Of a DNA stretch of 6,724 nt, positions 1-5,728 are shown one piece after another; positions within the stretch are counted from its first letter, which is position 1; the number at the start of each line of letters is the position of its first letter. The position numbers and the translations under genes were made by a program. A model generated the notes under the pieces. It was not told the DNA's origin, did no database searches, and saw only the letters and a list, made by a program, of their open reading frames with translations. The stretch comes from an uncultured Ruminococcus sp. (GTDB taxonomy: Bacteria; Bacillota; Clostridia; UBA1212; UBA1255). The DNA is taken from positions 1-6,724 of the forward strand of contig CACZOW010000243.1 in NCBI GenBank assembly GCA_902782885.1, in the 5' to 3' direction.

Positions 1-15
1 CCTTTCTCGCACTTC

Positions 16-78
16 AGAGGCGCTTCGGGAAGCTTAAGAGGCGCTTCAGAGAGCATCAGAGGCGCTTCAGATAGATTT
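16..78. repeat. Three tandem 21-bp units sharing AGAGGCGCTTC
   Basis: The 11-mer AGAGGCGCTTC occurs at 16-26, 37-47 and 58-68, so the period is exactly 21 bp. The remaining 10 bp of each unit are only loosely alike (agctt-, agcat- and similar). Because 21 is seven codons, each open frame reads as a heptad repeat. One plus frame gives QRRF-type heptads ending at TAG 72-74. Another gives RGAS-type heptads (F/L/I before each RGAS) ending at TGA 97-99. A minus frame gives SEAPL-type heptads but closes at a stop at 78-80 without a good start. The likeliest reading is the 3' end of a plus-strand gene that begins left of the window. A non-coding repeat is the alternative. The repeat itself is certain; its meaning is not. 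Confidence 0.75.
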
Positions 79-107
79 CAATGGACTCCCGGACGTTGAT
101 TCATGCA

Positions 108-121
108 TCTGACCGGTCAGA
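108..121. promoter_or_regulatory. Perfect 14-bp palindrome TCTGACCGGTCAGA
   Basis: TCTGACCGGTCAGA is its own reverse complement over all 14 bases, with no loop. That shape suits binding by a dimeric protein better than an RNA hairpin. It lies about 240 bp upstream of the dCMP deaminase promoter and just after the 21-bp repeats, so any regulated gene is not obvious. The symmetry is seen directly; an operator role is a guess. Confidence 0.35.
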
Positions 122-136
122 GAAGGCGCCCGACGA

Positions 137-168
137 GGATAAAAATTGACAAATCGCAAATTTTATCC
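137..168. repeat. AT-rich inverted repeat GGATAAAA / TTTTATCC
   Basis: The arms GGATAAAA (137-144) and TTTTATCC (161-168) match perfectly across a 16-nt centre. Two more base pairs form inside after one mismatch. The centre contains TTGACA (146-151), but no acceptable -10 lies at the right distance. It could be an operator or a chance dyad in AT-rich DNA. Confidence 0.35.
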
Positions 169-192
169 AATTTCCTGGTAAAGCAGTATGTT

Positions 193-242
193 GAGAAGGC
201 GCCTTGAGCCGGCGCCAGGTCAGTCGATGCCCCGGAGCCGGC
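193..242. other. GC-rich dyads, possible structured RNA or old terminator stem
   Basis: AAGGCGCCTT (196-205) is a perfect 10-bp palindrome. GAGCCGGC occurs at 206-213 and again at 235-242. Because GCCGGC is self-complementary, 208-213 can pair with 237-242, and the stem continues after one G-A mismatch (215-216 with 234-235). No T-run follows, so it is not a standard intrinsic terminator on the plus strand. Confidence 0.3.
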
Positions 243-331
243 ACCCGATCATGCGATGTCCCGAATGATCATCGCTTGTCGAAAATAAGCCGGTCAGCAT
301 CGACGTTTCACGGAATCCGGAATAGTCGCGT

Positions 332-348
332 AAAACATATAATGTTTT
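332..348. promoter_or_regulatory. Operator-like dyad AAAACATATAATGTTTT at the dCMP deaminase promoter
   Basis: The 7-bp arms AAAACAT (332-338) and ATGTTTT (342-348) are perfect inverted repeats around a 3-bp centre. The right arm overlaps the first bases of the -35 box at 347-352, so a protein bound here would block RNA polymerase. It does not match the LexA or NrdR consensus: the half-sites are one base too far apart for the Bacillus LexA box and lack the NrdR core. The position favours an operator, but the regulator is unknown. Confidence 0.45.
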
Positions 349-375
349 TACATTATTGACGAGTTGTGGTATAAT
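347..375 (+). promoter_or_regulatory. Sigma-A-type promoter for the dCMP deaminase gene
   Basis: The -35 box is TTTACA (347-352). After a 17-bp spacer comes a perfect -10, TATAAT (370-375). It is preceded by TG one base upstream (367-368), making it an extended -10. Transcription should start near 382, giving a leader of about 67 nt before the ATG at 449. This is the strongest promoter visible in the window and may drive the whole plus-strand run. Confidence 0.8.
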
Positions 376-380
376 CAACA

Positions 381-436
381 AAATATTGACCGGGCGGCGC
401 TCTTGCGGCTTTCCCCGGGACAATATTTATTCCGGG
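381..436 (+). promoter_or_regulatory. Leader with two mutually exclusive stems near the ribosome site
   Basis: Stem A pairs AAATATTG (381-388) with CAATATTT (421-428) and CCGGG (390-394) with CCCGG (414-418), with a small internal loop between them. Stem B pairs 414-420 with 430-436 (five GC pairs, one G-U, one A-U, 9-nt loop). Stem B would sequester the first bases of the GGGAGGT ribosome site. Both stems use 414-418, so only one can form at a time. Stem A also begins at the predicted 5' end of the transcript. A regulatory switch is possible; simple protection of the 5' end is the plainer explanation. Confidence 0.4.
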
Positions 437-440
437 AGGT
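434..440 (+). promoter_or_regulatory. Ribosome binding site fixing the dCMP deaminase start
   Basis: GGGAGGT lies 8 nt before the ATG at 449. It selects this ATG over the in-frame TTG at 356, which lies inside the promoter and could not be on the main transcript. Confidence 0.8.
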
Positions 441-448
441 CACTTAGC

Positions 449-928
449 ATGAAAAGATCCGACTACCTCAGCTGGGACGAGTATTTTATGGGCATCGCGC
501 TGCTTTCCGCACGCCGCAGCAAGGACCCTAACACCGGTGTGGGCGCCTGCATCGTAGATAAAGACAACCGCATTCTTTCGCTGGGATACAACGGTATGCC
601 TTTCGGCTGCTCCGACGACGAGTATCCGTGGGAACGGGAAGGCGAGCCTCTGGAAACCAAGTATCTGTACGTATGCCATGCCGAACTCAACGCGATCCTG
701 AACTACAACGGCGGCTCTTTGCGGGGTTCGCGCGTGTATGTGACGCTGTTTCCGTGCAACGAATGCACCAAGGCAATAATCCAGAAGGGCGTTGCCGAAG
801 TAATCTATCTGAGCGACAAGTACGCGGGCACGGATTCCACGCTTGCGTCAAAACGGATGCTGAAGAGCGCGGGAGTAAAAGTCCGCCAGTACCGGCCAAG
901 CGGCAAACAGATTGATTTAACGCTTTGA
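449..928 (+). CDS. Deoxycytidylate (dCMP) deaminase
   Basis: A 159-residue cytosolic enzyme that deaminates dCMP to dUMP, the precursor for thymidylate synthase. The zinc site is complete: H77 and the proton-shuttling E79 lie in CHAELNAI, and C103 and C106 lie in FPCNEC. The substrate and fold motifs GYNGMPFGCSDD (46-57) and the SWDEYFM start (8-14) are typical. The length matches the family (about 150-180). The sequence resembles animal DCTD (RSKDP, GYNGMP.GCSDD, TKY.YVCHAELNAI, LFPCNEC, SDKY) more than B. subtilis ComEB, as judged from memory. It is first in a plus-strand run, 69 nt ahead of serA, under a strong promoter with a foldable leader. The C-terminal part (about 125-159) is less conserved. 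The family often responds to dCTP and dTTP; I cannot confirm that from this sequence. Function is quite certain. Confidence 0.93.
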   Translation: MKRSDYLSWDEYFMGIALLSARRSKDPNTGVGACIVDKDNRILSLGYNGMPFGCSDDEYPWEREGEPLETKYLYVCHAELNAILNYNGGSLRGSRVYVTLFPCNECTKAIIQKGVAEVIYLSDKYAGTDSTLASKRMLKSAGVKVRQYRPSGKQIDLTL

Positions 929-940
929 ATATAGTAAAAT
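912..940 (+). promoter_or_regulatory. Possible internal promoter ahead of serA
   Basis: TTGATT (912-917) and TAAAAT (935-940) are separated by 17 bp and match the -35 and -10 consensus at four and five of six positions. They overlap the last codons of the dCMP deaminase gene. A start near 947 would leave about 50 nt of leader before serA. AT-rich sequence makes chance matches likely, so this is tentative. Confidence 0.3.
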
Positions 941-997
941 CATAAAATGCGGCATAGTATTGCTGCGGAAATGCTGGAATCACGGAAGGAATGTATC

Positions 998-2611
998 ATG
1001 AAGATCATTGTAACAGAAAGCATTGCAAAAGAAGGAATCGATTTTCTCAGGGAGGCCGGGTTTGAAGTTGATGTAGAGTTCGGTATTGCCGGCGATGACC
1101 TGCTGAAGATCATTGATCGCTACGACGCGCTCATCGTGCGGAGCGTGACGAAGGTAAACGCGGAACTGCTGGACAAGGCGGTAAACCTTAAGGTCGTCGG
1201 ACGCGCGGGCAACGGCGTGGACAATATCGACCTGAAACTAGCCACACGCAAAGGCATCATCGTGGTCAATACCCCCGAAAGCAACACTATGGCGGCTGCA
1301 GAACTGGCGATCACGCTTTCGTATGCCATCTTCAGAAACCTGGTGCAGGCGGTCTCCGCAGGCCGCGCGCACGATTTCCGCCGCGGCAGATTCATGGGTT
1401 TCGAACTGGACAGCAAGACGGTGGGCATCATCGGTCTGGGCCGCATCGGCAGCATCGTGGCGAAAAAACTCATCGGCGCCGGTATGAACGCCATCGCATA
1501 CGATCCTTATATCAGTGACGAACGTTTCGTTAAGCTCGGCGTCAAACGCGCGCATACGCTGGATGAGCTTTTAGCGGTATCCGATCTGATCACTATCCAT
1601 ACACCCAAGACACCGGAAACGATCGGTATCCTCGGAGCGGCAGAGCTCGCGAAATGCAAGGACGGTGTGCGCATCGTCAACGCTGCCCGCGGCGGTCTCG
1701 TCGATGAAAAGGCACTGTACGACGCGCTGGTGTCCGGAAAAGTTGCCGCCGCCGGTCTCGACGTGCTGAGTCCGGAACCGAATTACAATAAAAAGCCGGA
1801 AGAGCAGGATTACACCAATCCGCTGCTCACGCTGGACAACTGCATCGTTACGCCGCACCTCGGTGCCTCCACCCGCGAAGCAAACTTCAACGTAGGTACC
1901 GCGGTGGCGGAGCTCGTCGCTAAAGCGCTTAACGGCGAGATGGTGCCCGCGGTCAACATGCCGCCCGTCGGCGCGGCCGATATGGAGGAACTGCGTCCGT
2001 ACCTGACGCTTGCCGAGGATCTGGGCAAGATATATTTCCAGACGGAGAAGACGCCGGTCAAAAAGATCAAGATCAAATACGGCGGCGATCTGGCGGCGGC
2101 GGACGTGTCAACGGAATTATTCACGCTCTCCTTCATAAAGGGCTTCTTAGAGCCGATCGTGAAGGACCGTGTAAATTACGTTAACGCTAAAGTCATGCTG
2201 GAAAGTATGGGCATTGAACTCGTCGAAAGCCGTACCACCGAACTGGACAAATACACGAACCTTATCACGGCGGATTTCGTCAACACGTCGGGCAAGCAGC
2301 TTTCCGTATCCGGTACCGTCTTCGCCAAGAGCGAAATACGTATCGTGGAATTCTTCGGATACAAATTGGATTTCGAACCGACGGACTACGTGCTGGCGAT
2401 CCAGAACCGCGATGTGCCCGGTATCGTCGGTAAGATCGGTACGGTGCTCGGACTGAATTCCATAAATATTGCGGCCATGCAGTGGAGCCGCAAGATCAGA
2501 GGCGATAAAGCTGAGGCTTTTGTCAGCGTTGACCAGGCCGTGGACAGCAATATCATACGCGAACTTGAGGCGCTGGACGGCGTGCTGAGAGTTTCGCTGA
2601 TCTGCTTTTGA
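998..2611 (+). CDS. serA: D-3-phosphoglycerate dehydrogenase, long form with ACT domain
   Basis: A 537-residue NAD-dependent enzyme that oxidises 3-phosphoglycerate to 3-phosphohydroxypyruvate, the first step of serine synthesis. The substrate-domain loop GRAGNGVDNID is at 68-78. The NAD fold has GLGRIG (146-151) and D169 at the end of the second strand, which favours NAD over NADP. Catalytic R231 (NAARGG), E260 (SPEP) and H287 (TPHLGAST) are all present. An intervening domain (about 318-455) leads to a C-terminal ACT domain (about 464-537) with DVPGIVGKIG and N490 in SINIAAMQ; Asp472 and Asn490 correspond to known serine-contact positions, so serine feedback is plausible. The stretch between E260 and NPLL (around 262-273) is a few residues longer than I recall for most homologues. 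GGAAGGA (984-990), 7 nt upstream, picks this ATG over the in-frame ATG at 947. No serC or serB is visible nearby. Confidence 0.95.
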   Translation: MKIIVTESIAKEGIDFLREAGFEVDVEFGIAGDDLLKIIDRYDALIVRSVTKVNAELLDKAVNLKVVGRAGNGVDNIDLKLATRKGIIVVNTPESNTMAAAELAITLSYAIFRNLVQAVSAGRAHDFRRGRFMGFELDSKTVGIIGLGRIGSIVAKKLIGAGMNAIAYDPYISDERFVKLGVKRAHTLDELLAVSDLITIHTPKTPETIGILGAAELAKCKDGVRIVNAARGGLVDEKALYDALVSGKVAAAGLDVLSPEPNYNKKPEEQDYTNPLLTLDNCIVTPHLGASTREANFNVGTAVAELVAKALNGEMVPAVNMPPVGAADMEELRPYLTLAEDLGKIYFQTEKTPVKKIKIKYGGDLAAADVSTELFTLSFIKGFLEPIVKDRVNYVNAKVMLESMGIELVESRTTELDKYTNLITADFVNTSGKQLSVSGTVFAKSEIRIVEFFGYKLDFEPTDYVLAIQNRDVPGIVGKIGTVLGLNSINIAAMQWSRKIRGDKAEAFVSVDQAVDSNIIRELEALDGVLRVSLICF

Positions 2612-2637
2612 TCCGGTTTGCTGAAAACATCGTTTCC

Positions 2638-2644
2638 GGGAGGA
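2638..2644 (+). promoter_or_regulatory. Ribosome site selecting a TTG start for the phosphoesterase
   Basis: GGGAGGA lies 8 nt before TTG 2653-2655. No ATG is available nearby. The protein read from this TTG starts KIAVISDIHSN, exactly where metallophosphoesterases normally start. A TTG at 2608 would overlap the serA stop codon, lacks such a site and adds 15 unconserved residues. Confidence 0.75.
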
Positions 2645-2652
2645 ACAGCAGT

Positions 2653-3519
2653 TTGAAGATAGCGGTTATTTCTGATATCCACTCCAATCTGGCGGCGCTG
2701 GAGGCTTGCCTTGAAGACAGCCGTGTCCAGGGCGCGGAAAAGTACGTCGTGCTGGGCGATATCGTATCCGACTGGCACAAACCGAATGAATGCCTCAACA
2801 AGGTTCGCGACCTCACAGATCTCGTTATCGCCGGGAACAGGGAACAGTATATGAAATCGGCGCCCGAGATGCTGGACTACTGGATCCTGTACGACCAGTT
2901 CTCGTCGCTGCTCTGGACATACCGCCAGCTCACCGCCCGCAATCTGATGTATATCCGCAGACTGCCGGATTGCCTTGTCATCGCCGGCGACAAATATTCC
3001 ATTCGTGCCGTTCACGGTTCGCCGTTTTCGGCTACTGAACTGTGCTTTAAATCCTCCGGATTGACACCGGTGAGCGAGTGGCTGGACGCGATTGACGAAG
3101 ATATCCTGCTGTGCGGCCACAGTCACGAGCAGTGGAAATGGGAGCACAACGGCAAGATAGCCGTCAACCCCGGTTCCTGCGGCTCTCATTTCAACAAGCG
3201 TCAATGCGCGGAGTACGCGATCCTGGATATATCTGATTCTGTGAGCGTCGACCTGCGTCTGGTCAAGTACAATACGGACCTCAATTTCCAGTCGCTGATG
3301 CAGTCTGAACTCTACGAAAAGGCGTACGACTGGGTTTTGATAAATTACCTCGGTATGGTAAAAGGCGAGAACGAACTCAAAAATTTTCTTTCCGCACTCG
3401 AGGAGGCGCGCCGCGGCAGCGAACTGGCAGGCTCCGGCCCGATACCCAACGATATATACGCGAAAGTGTTTGAAGAACAGTTCTCGGAGAAGATCAAAGC
3501 GTATCTGTTTACAGATTAA
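2653..3519 (+). CDS. Calcineurin-like metallophosphoesterase, YfcE/MJ0936-like
   Basis: A 288-residue cytosolic metal-dependent phosphoesterase of the Metallophos_2 type; the substrate is unknown. The metal ligands can be followed in order: D8 and H10 (SDIHSN), D36 (LGDIV), N62 (AGNRE), H121 (VHGSP), and H156 and H158 (GHSH), then VNPGSCG at 171-177. The usual GNHD/E motif reads GNRE, so the histidine that often assists the leaving group is an arginine; YfcE and MJ0936 also lack that His, so activity may be kept. After the core fold come about 100 residues (roughly 185-288), probably mostly helical, with no motif I recognise. It starts with TTG 41 nt after serA and ends 27 nt before gpmI, so it is probably co-transcribed with both. 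Small phosphate esters such as those near 3-phosphoglycerate are possible substrates; this is inference from position only. The predicted lack of signal peptide places it inside the cell. Confidence 0.85.
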   Translation: MKIAVISDIHSNLAALEACLEDSRVQGAEKYVVLGDIVSDWHKPNECLNKVRDLTDLVIAGNREQYMKSAPEMLDYWILYDQFSSLLWTYRQLTARNLMYIRRLPDCLVIAGDKYSIRAVHGSPFSATELCFKSSGLTPVSEWLDAIDEDILLCGHSHEQWKWEHNGKIAVNPGSCGSHFNKRQCAEYAILDISDSVSVDLRLVKYNTDLNFQSLMQSELYEKAYDWVLINYLGMVKGENELKNFLSALEEARRGSELAGSGPIPNDIYAKVFEEQFSEKIKAYLFTD

Positions 3520-3546
3520 TATACAAAGCATTTCAGGAGGCATTTT

Positions 3547-5160
3547 ATGAGTTATCGCGGACCCGTGGTGGTCATTGTAATGGATGGCGTCGGACTTACC
3601 GACAGAGTTGAGGGCAACGCCGAGAAAGCGGCTTTTAAACCGAATCTCGACCGTATCTACGCGGAATATCAGTGGACGAAGATCAAGGCGCACGGCACCG
3701 CCGTGGGACTTCCTTCCGACGACGATATGGGCAATTCCGAGGTCGGTCACAACGCCATCGGCGCCGGACAGGTTTACAGCCAGGGCGCGAAACTGGTCAA
3801 CGAGTCCATTGAATCCGGCGATATGTTCCGGGCTCAGGGCTGGCGCGAGATCTCGGACAATGTTAAACAGAACGGCTCCACGCTCCATTTCATCGGACTG
3901 TTCTCCGACGGCAACGTGCATTCCCATATCAATCATCTGAAAGCGATGATCAGGGAAGCCAAAGCGGAAGGCATTTCCCGCGTGCGCGTGCACATCCTGC
4001 TGGACGGCCGCGACGTAGGCGAGACGTCCGCACTGGATTATGTTATTCCTTTCGAAGCCTTTCTGGATGAACTCAGAGACGGCGCTTTTGACGTCCGCAT
4101 CGCCAGCGGCGGCGGCCGTATGTACATCACAATGGACCGCTATAAAGCGGACTGGTCGATGGTGGAGCGCGGCTGGAACACGCATGTGCTGGGCGAGGGC
4201 AGGACTTTCGCGTCCGCGCAGGAGGCGATCGAAACGTACCGCGCCGAGACCGGCTGTATTGACCAGGATCTGCCGGCGTTTGTCATTGCCGATGAGAACG
4301 GACCGGTAGGAAAGATCAACGACGGCGACAGCGTTGTCTTCTTCAACTTCCGCGGCGACCGCGCGCTGGAGATCAGCCAGGCGTTTATTGACCCCGAACT
4401 GAACACTTTCAACCGCAGATCTTTCCCGAAAGTATGTTACGCGGGCATGCTGCAGTATGACGGCGATCTTAAACTCCCGCCGCGTTTCCTGGTGGAACCT
4501 CCCAAAATTTCCAATACTATGGGCGAATTCCTGGCCAAAGCCGGAGTCGATCAGCTTGCCGTAGCCGAGACTCAGAAATTCGGTCACGTTACGTATTTCT
4601 GGAACGGCAACCGCAGCGGCAAGTTCAGCGATGAACTTGAAACCTATATCGAAGTAAAATCCGACGTCGTGCCTTTTGAACAGCGTCCCTGGATGAAAGC
4701 GGCGGAAGTCACGGACCGCATGATCGAAGAACTGCGCACCGGCAAATACGGATTTGCCCGGGTCAATTTTGCCAACGGCGACATGGTAGGCCACACCGGC
4801 AGCTTTGCGGCGGCGCGGGTGGCAATGGAGACCGTTGACCTCTGTCTCGGCCGGCTGCTGCCGGTGATCGACGAGCTGGGCGGCATGGCGATCATCATCG
4901 CCGACCACGGCAACTGCGACGAGATGTTCGAGATCAAGAAGGGCAAAGTCGTACTTAACGCGGACGGACGCCCGAAAGCCAAGACTTCTCACACGCTGAA
5001 TCCGGTTCCCTGTATTTTCTACGACAACACACCGGAACGCGATAAGTATTTCATCAAGGAAGGCAGCTTCGGCCTTTCCAATGTTGCCGCCAGCGCGGTA
5101 AAACTGCTCGGTCTGGAACCGCCTGAAGGCTGGGATGAGAGCATTATCGAGTTCAGATAA
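3547..5160 (+). CDS. gpmI: 2,3-bisphosphoglycerate-independent phosphoglycerate mutase
   Basis: A 537-residue manganese-dependent glycolytic enzyme of the alkaline phosphatase superfamily that interconverts 3- and 2-phosphoglycerate through a phosphoserine. Metal and catalytic residues are all visible: D13 (MDGVG), nucleophile S64 (MGNSEVGH), H125 (DGNVHSH), R155 and D156 (GRDV), R191 (GGGR), R269 and R272 (FRGDR), K344 (TQKFGH), D412 and H416 (GDMVGH), D453 and H454 (ADHGN) and H482 (SHT). Its motifs DDDMGNSEVGHNAIGAG, GGGRMYITMDRY, YAGMLQYDGDL and FWNGNRSG follow the plant, trypanosome and Treponema branch rather than the GQMGNSEVGHLNIGAG type of B. subtilis; length (bacterial forms are about 510) agrees. 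AGGAGG (3535-3540) lies 6 nt before the ATG. It is the last gene of the plus-strand run and is followed by a terminator. SerA, two genes upstream, uses the same substrate. Confidence 0.96.
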   Translation: MSYRGPVVVIVMDGVGLTDRVEGNAEKAAFKPNLDRIYAEYQWTKIKAHGTAVGLPSDDDMGNSEVGHNAIGAGQVYSQGAKLVNESIESGDMFRAQGWREISDNVKQNGSTLHFIGLFSDGNVHSHINHLKAMIREAKAEGISRVRVHILLDGRDVGETSALDYVIPFEAFLDELRDGAFDVRIASGGGRMYITMDRYKADWSMVERGWNTHVLGEGRTFASAQEAIETYRAETGCIDQDLPAFVIADENGPVGKINDGDSVVFFNFRGDRALEISQAFIDPELNTFNRRSFPKVCYAGMLQYDGDLKLPPRFLVEPPKISNTMGEFLAKAGVDQLAVAETQKFGHVTYFWNGNRSGKFSDELETYIEVKSDVVPFEQRPWMKAAEVTDRMIEELRTGKYGFARVNFANGDMVGHTGSFAAARVAMETVDLCLGRLLPVIDELGGMAIIIADHGNCDEMFEIKKGKVVLNADGRPKAKTSHTLNPVPCIFYDNTPERDKYFIKEGSFGLSNVAASAVKLLGLEPPEGWDESIIEFR

Positions 5161-5208
5161 GAGATGATCCGTTTATCCGGAACGGCGCGCTTATAGTTAT
5201 TTGATTTA

Positions 5209-5255
5209 ATACGGCACAGTTTCTGATCTTTCGGAAGTCTGTGCCGTATCTTTTT
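5209..5255 (+). terminator. Intrinsic terminator closing the gpmI transcript
   Basis: The perfect 11-bp arms ATACGGCACAG (5209-5219) and CTGTGCCGTAT (5239-5249) are followed by C and five Ts (5251-5255). The loop region can form a further short TTC/GAA stem. It starts 49 nt after the gpmI stop and ends 2 nt before the stop of the convergent gene. On the minus strand the same hairpin follows that stop but has only AT-rich sequence, not a T-run, so two-way termination would be weaker leftward. Confidence 0.85.
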
Positions 5256-5257
5256 GG

Positions 5258-5728
5258 TTAAACTGCTTCCATAAGCGGTTCGGCTGCCTGCGTTTCCGGA
5301 GGTTCATCTCCGCTTTGGACCGGAGGCAATTCCTGAACGGGCTGAGTTTCACTGACTGGCTGCGGCTGCGGGATATTCTGAGGCGGCGCAGTCTGTACCG
5401 GCGCAGCAGCGGGGCGGGTAGAATTGCGCTCATTGGGCTCCGTATAGGTGTAGCGGTCGGCGTAGTCATCGATAAGGTTCATATCCATTATCGTCAGAAT
5501 GTCGCGCAGTTTGACGGCCTCTGAGCGGGTGAAGGTGATGCCCTTCGTCGACTTCGTCATTTCCCGGTTCCAGTCGCGGATGTCAAGTTTGTATTTTCCG
5601 CCGCCCCAGCTGGTCACCGTCATCATACGTTTCCAGCCGGTCGCTTCATTCTGACGCAGTACGGCGAGATGAGCTTTAACGTGCCTTTCCACAGGCTTAA
5701 ATTCGCTTCGTTCGTTTTTAGAATCCAT
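5258..5728 (-). CDS. YdbC/PC4-domain ssDNA-binding protein with Pro/Gln-rich tail
   Basis: A 156-residue protein. Residues about 30-80 match the PC4-like fold of bacterial YdbC (Lactococcus, Bacillus): GW (31-32), VTSWGGGKYKLDIRDW (38-53), then KGITFTRSEA (62-71) and LRDIL. YdbC and eukaryotic PC4 bind single-stranded DNA as dimers, so a nucleic-acid role in transcription or repair is likely. Residues 98-156 form a low-complexity tail with 14 Pro and 8 Gln, surely disordered; compact YdbC proteins of about 75 residues lack it. The N-terminal 27 residues are charged. AAAGGAG (5744-5738) lies 9 nt before the ATG, and the promoter upstream places the transcript start near 5778, which excludes the in-frame ATG at 5779. 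It converges on gpmI. The domain call rests on remembered motifs, not a search. Confidence 0.75.
   Translation of the reverse strand: MDSKNERSEFKPVERHVKAHLAVLRQNEATGWKRMMTVTSWGGGKYKLDIRDWNREMTKSTKGITFTRSEAVKLRDILTIMDMNLIDDYADRYTYTEPNERNSTRPAAAPVQTAPPQNIPQPQPVSETQPVQELPPVQSGDEPPETQAAEPLMEAV

Larger units (their letters stand above)
100..331. other. Intergenic stretch with several dyads, no supported gene
   Basis: I see no reading frame here with a ribosome site, a family match or useful length. A 13-codon frame at 227-268 has only a weak AGG upstream. The stretch does carry more symmetry than most spacers: a 14-bp palindrome (108-121), an AT-rich inverted repeat (137-168), an 11-mer repeated directly (GAGAAGGCGCC at 120-130 and 193-203), and a GC-rich hairpin (208-242). 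It could be an unrecognised RNA or simply a regulatory spacer. It does not match any riboswitch, SRP RNA or T-box consensus that I recognise. Confidence 0.5.

Noticed and set aside
16..78. Small CRISPR array or iterons from the 21-bp repeats
   Set aside because: The shared core is 11 bp with 10-bp variable parts, far too short for CRISPR repeats and spacers, and no cas or replication genes are present.
146..175. TTGACA as a promoter -35 box
   Set aside because: No acceptable -10 hexamer lies 16-18 bp downstream (AATTTC at best).
338..361. Alternative promoter parts: TATAAT at 338-343 and TTGACG at 356-361
   Set aside because: The first has no -35 at the right distance. The second is only 8 bp from the -10 at 370. 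The TTTACA-17-TATAAT pair explains the region better.
220..423. 67-codon minus-strand frame in the upstream spacer
   Set aside because: It begins at a TTG without a ribosome site and runs through the promoter of the dCMP deaminase gene.
356..448. Upstream TTG start for the dCMP deaminase
   Set aside because: It would lie within the promoter, upstream of the expected transcript start; the ATG at 449 has a good ribosome site and begins the conserved protein.
947..997. In-frame ATG 51 bases upstream of the serA start
   Set aside because: It has no ribosome site, and the family begins at KIIVTE just after the ATG at 998.
2653..3519. Annotating the phosphoesterase as phosphoserine phosphatase
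   Set aside because: The fold is calcineurin-like, not the HAD fold of SerB. Only its position hints at such a role.
2386..4992. 868-codon open frame on the minus strand across serA, the phosphoesterase and gpmI
   Set aside because: It is antisense to three well-supported genes, has no recognisable domain, and is His/Arg/Val-rich as expected from reading biased codons backward. Its length comes from codon bias.
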